From CAYMJA01 sp964391095 (GTDB lineage Bacteria > Patescibacteriota > Minisyncoccia > Minisyncoccales > GWA2-38-27), in the NCBI GenBank assembly GCA_964391095.1, contig CAYMJA010000004.1, forward strand, positions 1 to 56,714: 56,714 bases of DNA. The letters are read 5' to 3'. Shown piece after piece: positions 7,721 to 13,903 of the stretch. A model generated the notes under the pieces. It saw only the letters and a list, made by a program, of their open reading frames with translations, searched no databases and was not told the DNA's origin. Every line of letters starts with the position of its first letter. The first letter of the stretch is position 1. Made by a program: the position numbers and the translations under genes.

Positions 7721-8302
7721 ATGATAATTATTATCGGTCTCGGTAATCCTGGGAAAAAATATAAAAATACCCGGCATAATATTGGTTTTCAAATTATTGA
7801 TGAATTTAGAAAAAAGAATGATTTGCCTGAATTTAAATTGTCTAAAAAATTTAATGCTTTAATTTCTAAAGAATTTTTTGTCAAAAAAGAAATTATTTTA
7901 GTTAAACCCCAGACATTTATGAATAATTCCGGTAAAGCAGTAAAGGCAATTTTCAATTTTCAATTTTCAAACAAAAGTTTAATTATTATTCATGATGATA
8001 TTGATTTGCCTTTAGGGAAAATCAAAATTGTTAAAAAGCGAGGGTCAGCAGGACATAAAGGAGTGCAATCAATAATTGATGAGTTAGGAACAAAAAACTT
8101 TGTTAGATTAAGAGTTGGGATTAAAGCAACGAACAGCGAACAGCAAACAAAGAACAATTTAAATGTTGAAAAATTCGTTCTTCAAAAATTCGAAAAATCA
8201 GAAGAAAAAATTGTAAAAGAAGTAATTAGACAAAGCTGTCAAGCAATCAAACTGGCAATCAAGGGGGGAATAGAAAAAGCAATGCAAAAATTCAACATTT
8301 AG
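7721..8302 (+). CDS. pth: Peptidyl-tRNA hydrolase
   Basis: Releases tRNA from prematurely dropped peptidyl-tRNA. It begins IIIGLGNPGKKYKNTRHNIG with the conserved Asn near 8 and the catalytic His near 20; FMNNSGKAV and HDDIDLPLGKIK are also present. Normal size (193 residues). Two heptamer tandems are translated inside it: an AATTTTC triplet giving FNFQF near 80, and a GAACAGC tandem giving NSEQQTKNN near 142. Both fall in surface loops between conserved blocks. Confidence 0.94.
   Translation: MIIIIGLGNPGKKYKNTRHNIGFQIIDEFRKKNDLPEFKLSKKFNALISKEFFVKKEIILVKPQTFMNNSGKAVKAIFNFQFSNKSLIIIHDDIDLPLGKIKIVKKRGSAGHKGVQSIIDELGTKNFVRLRVGIKATNSEQQTKNNLNVEKFVLQKFEKSEEKIVKEVIRQSCQAIKLAIKGGIEKAMQKFNI
7948..7968 (+). 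repeat. AATTTTC heptamer x3 inside pth
   Basis: Three perfect tandem copies of AATTTTC. Three heptamers make 21 bases, or seven codons, so the frame is kept (FNFQF region). Confidence 0.75.
8131..8158 (+). repeat. GAACANN heptamers x4 inside pth
   Basis: GAACAGC, GAACAGC, AAACAAA and GAACAAT in register. Same family as in the rpsU and groS leaders and inside recO and ileS. Translated as NSEQQTKNN. Confidence 0.7.
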
Positions 8303-8307
8303 TAGAT

Positions 8308-8340
8308 AAAAAAAGAGTTGGCAATTACTTAACCAACTCT
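8308..8340 (-). terminator. Intrinsic terminator of the 8386-9136 operon
   Basis: On the minus strand AGAGTTGG pairs with CCAACTCT and is followed by seven T. It lies about 46 bases beyond the stop of the 111-residue gene and directly after the pth stop on the other strand. Confidence 0.75.
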
Positions 8341-8385
8341 TGGGGTAATGGAAATCTTATCTTTGTCTCTGTTCTTCAACTACTA

Positions 8386-8721
8386 TTAAACGACTATTAA
8401 GGGGACAGTTGGAGCGGCGTAATGAATGAATTGTGCCATTTGTGGGTCTACGAAAATTCTTTTTGGTCCTTTCTTAGTTGAAAAATCCAAGCTACCCATA
8501 ATGGTCGTTTTTATAAGAAATAGGTCGCCCTCAAAGACAGCCCTTGAGAAACTTAGATTACCCCCGAAGGTCGCCTCTGAGAAATTTAGTTCCTGTTTCC
8601 CTTTAATCGTTATATTTGAGAACAACAGATTGCCATCGATAATAATTCCTCCAAAATTTCTATATCCCCTATTTAATTTTTTTCTTATCTCATTAATAGC
8701 CGGTTCTGTTATTTTAGCCAT
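8386..8721 (-). CDS. Small beta-helix (pentapeptide-like) repeat protein
   Basis: Not assigned to a named family. The 111 residues show a repeating pattern of F-x-G-x-L-x-F about every ten residues (FGGNLSFSRAVFEG, then MGSLDFS), as in pentapeptide-type beta-helix proteins, followed by a short tail with PTVPLIVV. There is no signal peptide or helix. The ATG follows a very strong ribosome site (GGAGGAGGAGG), and the gene begins two bases before the stop of its neighbour. With the 137-residue gene it forms an operon with its own promoter and terminator, an accessory-gene layout. The role is unknown. Confidence 0.7.
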   Translation of the reverse strand: MAKITEPAINEIRKKLNRGYRNFGGIIIDGNLLFSNITIKGKQELNFSEATFGGNLSFSRAVFEGDLFLIKTTIMGSLDFSTKKGPKRIFVDPQMAQFIHYAAPTVPLIVV

Positions 8722-8722
8722 C

Positions 8723-9136
8723 TTACCTCCTCCTCCATAGTTTTTTGAAACATCTTAAAAAACATTGCCAGAAAGTCAATTGTGGTTTCCTCAGCTCTTC
8801 TTCCCAGTTCCATAATCTCCTCAGTTGTTTGGAATACAAAATGTCGGTAAGCCAGGTTAAATAGACGAGTTGATAATAGATAGGGTCGGAAGTTTTAATG
8901 GAAGAATAAATATCTTTGTACCTTCCTAAATTCCATTCCGGAAATTTAGAAGAATACTTTTTCAACCATTTGTTGGTTCGCTGACGAATCTTAGATTTAT
9001 TTCTTCTTAAGAAAAGAGAGTTAAGGTAATTTTTCTGATTCTTCAACAGTTCCCAAACTTCCCTTTCTCCAACACCAAATTTTCGGGCTAATTTGGGAAC
9101 TATATTTTTCAACAGTTCTTGTTTTTCCAAATCCAT
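8723..9136 (-). CDS. Hypothetical helical protein, basic C-terminus
   Basis: A 137-residue protein I do not recognise. It opens with a helix-turn-like stretch (KLARKFGVGEREVWELL), continues with a basic section (RRNKSKIRQRTNKWLKKY), then many Trp and Tyr residues, and ends with KKLWRRR. No membrane helix is visible. The start ATG sits eight bases after AAGGAGG, and a consensus promoter lies at 9196-9224. It is the first gene of a two-gene operon with the beta-helix protein. The basic and aromatic composition would suit nucleic acid or membrane-surface binding, but that is only a guess. Confidence 0.65.
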   Translation of the reverse strand: MDLEKQELLKNIVPKLARKFGVGEREVWELLKNQKNYLNSLFLRRNKSKIRQRTNKWLKKYSSKFPEWNLGRYKDIYSSIKTSDPIYYQLVYLTWLTDILYSKQLRRLWNWEEELRKPQLTFWQCFLRCFKKLWRRR

Positions 9137-9195
9137 AATTTCTACCTCCTTCCTGCGTCATTTCATTTTTTAAAAGGACTAATTTCTACATTTCT

Positions 9196-9224
9196 GATTT
9201 AACATATTTAGATAAAAATGTCAA
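9196..9224 (-). promoter_or_regulatory. Promoter of the 8723/8386 operon
   Basis: Minus-strand TTGACA (9219-9224), 17-base spacer, TAAATC (9196-9201). It lies in the divergent gap before dprA. Confidence 0.5.
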
Positions 9225-9237
9225 ATTTTATTAAGAT

Positions 9238-10173
9238 ATGGAAAAGGACATAAAAAAAATAACAATAGAAAATAAAAACTACCCGAAAGCACTAAGAGAA
9301 ATTAAGAAGGTGCCGAAAACCCTTTATTTTAAGGGAGAGATAAAATCTAATGAACTCTGTTTTGCTATAGTGGGAACAAGAAGATGTTCTTCTTATGGAA
9401 AACAAGTAGCTCTGGAAATTGCTGGAAACTTGGCTGAAGCAGGAATTACTATCGTTAGCGGCTTGGCTCCGGGAATTGATACTTTTGCTCATACAGCCGT
9501 AGTTGAACAAGGAAAAAGAACAATCGCTGTACTCGGCACAGGCCTTGATGAAAAAAGTATTTATCCAAAAGAAAATATCAAATTAGCTAACAAAATCGTT
9601 GAATTAGGGGGCTGCCTGATTTCAGAATATCCTCCGGGGACTCCGGGCAGCCGCTTTACTTTCCCTGACAGAAATCGAATAATTTCTGGCCTTTCTTTAG
9701 GCGCCTTAGTAGTTGAAGCTAAAGAAAAAAGCGGGGCTTTAATTACAGCAAATTATGCTCTTTCCCAAAAAAGAAAACTTTTCGCTATACCTGGTCCAAT
9801 CTATGCTTTAAACTCTCAGGGTCCTCATATCTTAATAAAAAAAGGGGCAAAGTTAGTTGACAATGCTAATGATATTTTGCAAGAATTAAACCTGCCCGCA
9901 TCGTTACGCTCGCCCGAAGATGCTGCATCGCTGCGAGCGGACGAAACGTTGCAGGCGGGTTTACTAACTCCGCCACCGCTAAGCCGAGACGGACCCCAAA
10001 CCCTTGAAGAAAATCTAATTTTAAATACTCTAAAAGAAGAGACCTTAGGGATTGACAAGATTATTGAGAAAACAAAATTAAAGGCAGCGACAGTAGCCAG
10101 TATTCTTACTGTTTTAGAAATAAAAGGAAGAATAAGAAATTTAGGGAGCAATATTTATGGGCTATCGCGCTGA
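9238..10173 (+). CDS. dprA: DNA processing protein DprA/Smf
   Basis: Binds incoming single-stranded DNA and loads RecA during transformation; partner of ComEC. The 311 residues show the Rossmann-like core: AIVGTRRCSSYGK near 43, VSGLAPGIDTFAH near 73, RTIAVLGTGLDE, and FPDRNRIISGLS then SGALITANYAL near 165-180. A C-terminal winged-helix-like domain starts near 255 (ILNTLKEETLGIDKIIEKT). The linker at about 219-250 is encoded by a GC-rich palindromic insertion (ASLRSPEDAASLRADE) unlike the rest of the gene. dprA is followed by topA at 25 bases, a common bacterial order. Confidence 0.93.
   Translation: MEKDIKKITIENKNYPKALREIKKVPKTLYFKGEIKSNELCFAIVGTRRCSSYGKQVALEIAGNLAEAGITIVSGLAPGIDTFAHTAVVEQGKRTIAVLGTGLDEKSIYPKENIKLANKIVELGGCLISEYPPGTPGSRFTFPDRNRIISGLSLGALVVEAKEKSGALITANYALSQKRKLFAIPGPIYALNSQGPHILIKKGAKLVDNANDILQELNLPASLRSPEDAASLRADETLQAGLLTPPPLSRDGPQTLEENLILNTLKEETLGIDKIIEKTKLKAATVASILTVLEIKGRIRNLGSNIYGLSR
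9891..9959 (+). repeat. GC-rich REP-like element inside dprA (twin in groL)
   Basis: Begins CCTGCCCGCAT and ends CGTTGCAGGCGGG, with partly complementary arms and an inner palindromic core. The same two end sequences, in the same orientation relative to the coding strand, frame the shorter element inside groL. It encodes the DprA interdomain linker in frame. Its GC content is far above the flanks. Confidence 0.7.
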
Positions 10174-10180
10174 GAAATAA

Positions 10181-10194
10181 TTAGAAATTAGAAA
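10181..10194 (+). repeat. TTAGAAA heptamer x2 before topA
   Basis: Two tandem TTAGAAA units in the dprA-topA gap, a few bases before the only in-frame ATG available for topA. Confidence 0.5.
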
Positions 10195-10198
10195 TTTT

Positions 10199-12328
10199 AT
10201 GCAGCTTAATTCAAGATTATATGATGATACCTTAGCGAATCAAGGTTCTGCGAGCGTTAGCGAGCAGGTTCTTATAATAGTAGAAAGTCCAACGAAATCT
10301 CACACAATCGAACGCTTCTTAGGGCCGGGATATAGGGTTCTGTCTTCTTTTGGGCATATCCGAGATCTGCCAAAAGATGAACTTGGGATTGATGTTGAGC
10401 ATAACTTCAAACCAAAATACGTTATTCCCTCAAAATCAAAAAAAATTATCTTAAATTTAAAAAAAGAGGCGCAAAAAACAGAGAAAACCATAATCGCCAC
10501 CGATGAAGATAGAGAAGGAGAATCTATTGCCTGGCATCTCAGCCAGGTCCTTGATTTAAAAAATCCTCAACGAATTGTTTTTCACGAAATTACCAAATCT
10601 GCCATTGAAGAGGCCTTGAAAAATCCCAGACCAATTGATATCAATTTAGTTAATGCCCAGCAGGCAAGAAGAATCTTAGATAGAATCGTTGGTTACAAAC
10701 TTTCGCCATTTCTGTGGAAAAAAGTGGCCAGAAGATTATCTGCCGGGAGGGTTCAATCGGTTGCGGTAAGATTGGTGGTAGAAAGAGAAAGAGAAATTAA
10801 AAATTTTAAACCAACAGAATATTGGTCAATCGTCGCCACACTCCTCAAACTCAAAACTCACTCCAATCTATCGATTTCGGAAATCAATAGATTTGAAGCG
10901 ACTTTGGTCAAAAAAGGTGAAAAAACAATTCCTAAGTTTGGAATTAAATCAAAAAAAGAAGCGGATAAAATTACTAAAGGCCTAAAAGGAGCTGAATACA
11001 AAATTGAAAGAATTGAAAAAAAAGAAATAAAAAAGAATCCTCTGCCGCCTTTCACTACCAGCACCTTACAGCAAGAGTCCTGGAAAAGATTCAGATTTCC
11101 AGCAAAATTTACTATGCAGATTGCCCAACAACTCTACGAAAAAGGACACATTAGCTACCATCGAACAGATTCTTTAAATCTTTCTCAACAATCTCTATTT
11201 GCTGCTAAAAAATTTATTGAAAGTAATTTTGGCAAAGAATATCGGGCTGGTTTTTTTAGAAAATATAAGGCAAAAGGCAAAGTTCAAGAAGCCCACGAGG
11301 CAATAAGACCGACCCTTGCAAGCAAAACCCCTGATACCTTAAAATTAAAAGCCAAATTGGATAACAATCAATATCGCCTTTATGACCTTATCTGGCGAAG
11401 ATTTATTTCATCACAAATGGCCCAAGCTATTTTTGATTCTACTTCAATAGAAATTTTGGCCAGAAATTATACTTTTCGGGCTGCTGGCCAAATGTTAAAA
11501 TTTGATGGATTTCTAAAAGTTTACCCTATCAAATTCAAAGAAAATGAACTACCCGTTTTAGAAAAAGAAGAAATCCTAAAACTTATAAAACTAATCCCCT
11601 CTCAACACTCTACCCAGCCGCCTCCCAGATATAGCGAAGCCACTTTAATTAAAACTTTAGAAGAAAATGGAATTGGCCGTCCTTCAACTTATGCTCCGAC
11701 ATTATCAACAATTCAAAAAAGAAATTATGTTGAAAAAGACCAACAAAGGAAATTTTTTCCTACTGAAATCGGAACAGTGGTTAATGATCTTTTGGCAAAA
11801 CACTTTTCAAAAATTGTAGATATTAAATTTACTGCTGAAATGGAAGAGGATTTAGATAGAATTGCTTTAGGAAAAGAAAAATGGACTAAGATTTGCCAAA
11901 ACTTTTATAAGCCATTTGAAGAGAATCTTCAGAAAAAATATCAGGAAGTTTCTAAAAAGGACATTACTGAAAAACCGACCGGAAAAAAATGCCCAAAATG
12001 CGACGCTCCCCTGCTAATTCGCCTGGGGAAATTTGGGAGATTTTACGCTTGTTCTAAATTTCCAAAATGTAGATACACCGAATCCTTAGAAGAAAAATCT
12101 CTCAAGATAAAATGCCCGAAATGTAATAAAGGCAATATGGTTGAAAAAAGAACTAAAAAAGGAAAAGTATTTTACGGCTGCGACCGCTTTCCGAAATGCG
12201 ACTTTGCCTTATGGGATAAACCAACCGGAGAAAAATGCCCCAAATGCGGTTCTTTGCTGGTTGAAAAAGGAAAAAAAATAAAATGTTCTAACAAAGATTG
12301 CCAATTTGAAAAAAATATGGCAGAATAA
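10199..12328 (+). CDS. topA: DNA topoisomerase I
   Basis: Type IA topoisomerase that relaxes negative supercoils. The Toprim domain starts at VLIIVESPTKSHTI and has ATDEDREGESIAWHL; the catalytic Tyr lies in GHISYHRTDSLNLS; three C-terminal zinc ribbons follow (KCPKCDAPLL, KCPKCNKGNM, KCPKCGSLLV, from about 600). At 709 residues it is of normal size. The first 24 residues (MQLNSRLYDDTLANQGSASV and on) are not part of the fold. They come from a GGTTCTG-family hairpin repeat, and no other in-frame ATG exists before the Toprim strand. A second palindrome near residue 225 adds HSNLSISEINRF. The zinc region runs up to the tRNA gene. Confidence 0.95.
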   Translation: MQLNSRLYDDTLANQGSASVSEQVLIIVESPTKSHTIERFLGPGYRVLSSFGHIRDLPKDELGIDVEHNFKPKYVIPSKSKKIILNLKKEAQKTEKTIIATDEDREGESIAWHLSQVLDLKNPQRIVFHEITKSAIEEALKNPRPIDINLVNAQQARRILDRIVGYKLSPFLWKKVARRLSAGRVQSVAVRLVVEREREIKNFKPTEYWSIVATLLKLKTHSNLSISEINRFEATLVKKGEKTIPKFGIKSKKEADKITKGLKGAEYKIERIEKKEIKKNPLPPFTTSTLQQESWKRFRFPAKFTMQIAQQLYEKGHISYHRTDSLNLSQQSLFAAKKFIESNFGKEYRAGFFRKYKAKGKVQEAHEAIRPTLASKTPDTLKLKAKLDNNQYRLYDLIWRRFISSQMAQAIFDSTSIEILARNYTFRAAGQMLKFDGFLKVYPIKFKENELPVLEKEEILKLIKLIPSQHSTQPPPRYSEATLIKTLEENGIGRPSTYAPTLSTIQKRNYVEKDQQRKFFPTEIGTVVNDLLAKHFSKIVDIKFTAEMEEDLDRIALGKEKWTKICQNFYKPFEENLQKKYQEVSKKDITEKPTGKKCPKCDAPLLIRLGKFGRFYACSKFPKCRYTESLEEKSLKIKCPKCNKGNMVEKRTKKGKVFYGCDRFPKCDFALWDKPTGEKCPKCGSLLVEKGKKIKCSNKDCQFEKNMAE
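10231..10275 (+). repeat. GGTTCTG-family hairpin repeat at topA N-terminus, copy 2
   Basis: TTAGCGAATCAAGGTTCTG, then GCGAGCGTTAGCGAGC, then AGGTTCTTATAA. The flanks match the copy at 286-330. Here it is translated into the N-terminal extension of topoisomerase I. Confidence 0.65.
10865..10893 (+). repeat. Palindrome inside topA
   Basis: AATCTATCGATTT and AAATCAATAGATT pair with one mismatch around CGG. Translated as part of an extra loop (NLSISEINRF) in the topoisomerase core. Confidence 0.5.
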
Positions 12329-12354
12329 ATTATCTGCCACAGAATAGATTATCT

Positions 12355-12438
12355 GCCGCGGTGGCGGAATTGGTTTACGCGTACGATTCAAAATCGTATA
12401 GGAGAAATCCTGTGTGGGTTCGAGTCCCACCCGCGGCA
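12355..12438 (+). tRNA. tRNA-Leu (anticodon CAA)
   Basis: The acceptor stem GCCGCGG pairs with CCGCGGC. The anticodon stem TACGA/TCGTA closes the loop TTCAAAA, giving anticodon CAA. A long variable arm of the class II type follows (AGGAGAAATCCT), then the T arm GTGGG-TTCGAGT-CCCAC. Discriminator A; the CCA end is not encoded and must be added by the tRNA nucleotidyltransferase. It follows the topA stop on the same strand. A copy of its 3' tail lies at 12560-12580. Confidence 0.95.
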
Positions 12439-12559
12439 CAATGGAAACTTTAAGCGCTGGAAGTGCTTACAAATTTTCATTTTGGATGAGGATGTGGCGA
12501 GAATCCAACCTCCCGAATTGCGACGAGCGAAGTGAGGAGGTAATGCCTTCGGGCAACTT

Positions 12560-12580
12560 TTCGAGTTCCACCCGCGGCAC
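12560..12580 (+). repeat. Duplicated 3' end of tRNA-Leu (possible attachment-site scar)
   Basis: 21 bases that match the tRNA-Leu 3' tail at 12419-12439 with one mismatch (T arm, acceptor strand and next two bases). The preceding sequence cannot form a T stem, so this is not a second tRNA. The 120 bases between the copies contain no gene but hold hairpins such as GCC-TTCG-GGC and CCTC/GAGG arms. Direct copies of a tRNA 3' end are the usual trace of integrase-type insertion. An accessory island starts just beyond. Confidence 0.55.
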
Positions 12581-12597
12581 TAGAACCACTTTTGAAT

Positions 12598-12626
12598 TTG
12601 ACAAAAAATTAGTATTCTGATATATT
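12598..12626 (+). promoter_or_regulatory. Consensus promoter of the 12781 gene
   Basis: TTGACA (12598-12603), exactly 17 bases, TATATT (12621-12626). It begins a leader of about 150 bases that contains a six-codon reading frame and a small GTCC-GTGA-GGAC hairpin (12728-12739) before the gene. Confidence 0.75.
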
Positions 12627-12690
12627 GTAAATAAATAATAAATATCATTTTTGAACCTTAAAAAATAAAAAATATCAGAAAGGAAAGGAG

Positions 12691-12711
12691 ATGAAAAAAG
12701 CTATATTTTAA
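12691..12711 (+). CDS. Possible leader peptide MKKAIF
   Basis: ATG with a good ribosome site (AAGGA, six bases away), followed by only six codons and TAA, inside the leader of the 12781 gene. It may act as an upstream regulatory frame or be chance. Confidence 0.25.
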   Translation: MKKAIF

Positions 12712-12780
12712 TCTTTGCGAAATTTCAGTCCGTGAGGACATTGGAAAGAAACTTAAAAGATAGAAAAGGAGGAATTACTT

Positions 12781-13074
12781 ATGGCTCGTTCAAGATTTAG
12801 CGGTAATGGAAAAGAAGAAGTTTTCGTAGTAATGACTAAAAATTTCAAGGTGTTTGTTGCCAACACTAAGAAAGGAATAAGGATGTGGATTAAGCAACGA
12901 GCTATTGCAAGGCATAATTTCGGCTTATTTCTATGCTGGCCTGATAAAAAAAACAACACGATAAGAATAACAACGATTGAAAGACCAAAGTTTTACCTAA
13001 CGAAGAAACGGCTTAATGCCTTAAGTGCTGCCTGTGTTTATTTTTTGACAAAACAAAGAGCACAAATGGAATAA
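12781..13074 (+). CDS. Small orphan protein, 97 residues
   Basis: Not recognised. The protein is basic with beta-prone stretches (EEVFVVMTKNFKVFVANT, then RITTIERPKFYLTKKRLNAL) and no membrane helix or signal peptide. The frame is well supported: consensus promoter, AGGAGG eight bases before ATG, and a strong terminator 22 bases after the stop. It is a separately transcribed gene in the island downstream of tRNA-Leu. A small DNA- or RNA-binding protein is conceivable from the charge, but nothing specific shows it. Confidence 0.7.
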   Translation: MARSRFSGNGKEEVFVVMTKNFKVFVANTKKGIRMWIKQRAIARHNFGLFLCWPDKKNNTIRITTIERPKFYLTKKRLNALSAACVYFLTKQRAQME

Positions 13075-13095
13075 AATTTTGATTCTATCTCATAT

Positions 13096-13129
13096 AGGAC
13101 TTACGATATTAGTAAGTCCTCTTTTTTTT
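13096..13129 (+). terminator. Intrinsic terminator of the 12781 gene
   Basis: Nine-base-pair stem AGGACTTAC/GTAAGTCCT with a seven-base loop and a run of eight T. Confidence 0.9.
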
Positions 13130-13221
13130 AGTTTTTCACTTCCACGACTATTTTACATATGTAAAATATTTACCCACAGAGACCTCGTCTCTGTTATTTC
13201 TCTGTTATTTTCCTCCATATT

Positions 13222-13257
13222 AAAAAAAGGGACTGATATTTATACAACATCAGTCCT
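13222..13257 (-). terminator. Intrinsic terminator of the pilin-like gene
   Basis: On the minus strand GGACTGAT pairs with ATCAGTCC and is followed by seven T, 21 bases beyond the stop at 13278. Confidence 0.85.
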
Positions 13258-13277
13258 AAAAATTGAAGACCAATTCA

Positions 13278-13634
13278 CTATGGTTTACTACCTATTCCGC
13301 TTGCCCCAATTGTTTCACCTTCTTTGTACCTGATAAAGGTTTTGTCACCTACCATTGCGCGTTTGACTTCCCCTGTTTCTGAATTCTCAAGAATGAAGTA
13401 GTGAAGGTGACCACCTACTGAAGCGGGCACGCGTTCCCTCACAACCCAGCCATTCCACCCTTGAATGAACTTCTGAGTGAAGTCTTCAGCTTGTGAAGAC
13501 TTCCTGCGGTACAGAGAGACGCCGGATCTTACAAACATGATGGTTCCAATGATGAAAAAAATCATCAAAATGGCTACAATAACAAGCAATAGGTCGAGCC
13601 GATTAAACCCTTTTGATTTCCTCAAACTTTTCAT
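13278..13634 (-). CDS. Type IV pilin-like protein
   Basis: A 118-residue secreted subunit of the type IV pilin/pseudopilin class. The short basic leader MKSLRKSKG ends at the prepilin peptidase site G/F, and the mature part starts FNRLDLLLVIVAILMI, a hydrophobic helix. The usual Glu at mature position 5 is Asp here. After RRKSSQAEDF comes a small domain (about 50-118) with a beta-prone end. RKSSQAE recurs at the same place in the pilin-NamZ fusion at 13904, and the two genes also share promoter and leader sequence. Own promoter, SD and terminator. It may be a minor pilin or a substrate-capturing tip protein. No prepilin peptidase or assembly ATPase lies in this window. Confidence 0.75.
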   Translation of the reverse strand: MKSLRKSKGFNRLDLLLVIVAILMIFFIIGTIMFVRSGVSLYRRKSSQAEDFTQKFIQGWNGWVVRERVPASVGGHLHYFILENSETGEVKRAMVGDKTFIRYKEGETIGASGIGSKP

Positions 13635-13762
13635 AATTCATCACTCCTTTCTTGAATTGTCTTATATTCAGTTCTCAAAGAACTATTTTTTAGAAGATAC
13701 CATATTAAAAAATATCTGTCAAGTTTTTGTATAAGTCTGTTGTAGTTGTAAAAGATGCAAAT
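13635..13762 (-). repeat. Duplicated promoter and leader cassette, copy A
   Basis: Nearly the same sequence as 15221-15353. It includes the SD region, a leader hairpin AGTTCT-TTG-AGAACT (minus strand), the -10 and -35 boxes, and about 30 bases upstream ending TGTAAAAGATGCAAA. With the related pilin N-terminal codons this forms one duplicated module. Confidence 0.8.
13694..13722 (-). promoter_or_regulatory. Promoter of the pilin-like gene
   Basis: Minus-strand TTGACA (13717-13722), 17-base spacer, TATCTT (13694-13699). Same boxes and spacing as the pilin-NamZ promoter. Confidence 0.75.
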
Positions 13763-13763
13763 T

Positions 13764-13804
13764 GTCAGAGGATAGACCTTAGACACACTCCGACAGTTTT
13801 TTTC
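13764..13804 (+). terminator. Plus-strand terminator-like hairpin, no matching gene
   Basis: TGTCAGAG pairs with CTCCGACA (one mismatch) and is followed by seven T on the plus strand. No plus-strand gene lies before it, so it might end an antisense transcript over the pilin leader. Confidence 0.35.
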
Positions 13805-13844
13805 TACAAAGTTGTTTGAAAGCATATATTTTTACTTTGATAAA

Positions 13845-13875
13845 ATAAAAAAAGGTGGAGAACAAGTCTCCACCT
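13845..13875 (-). terminator. Intrinsic terminator of the pilin-NamZ gene
   Basis: On the minus strand AGGTGGAGA pairs with TCTCCACCT around a five-base loop and is followed by a T run, 28 bases past the stop. Confidence 0.9.
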
Positions 13876-13903
13876 GAATTACTAATCGATTAAGCCGACT
13901 GAC

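Noticed and set aside
12480..12580. A second tRNA next to tRNA-Leu
   Set aside because: The TTCGAGT loop has no pairing T stem and there is no D or anticodon arm; only the 3' tail is copied.
12721..12756. Hammerhead-ribozyme-like GTCC-GTGA-GGAC followed by GAAAC
   Set aside because: The conserved CUGAUGA strand is absent upstream and the spacing to GAAAC is wrong, so this is only a small hairpin.
13631..13825. 64-residue frame upstream of the pilin gene
   Set aside because: It covers the duplicated promoter and leader, and the twin locus does not keep the frame.
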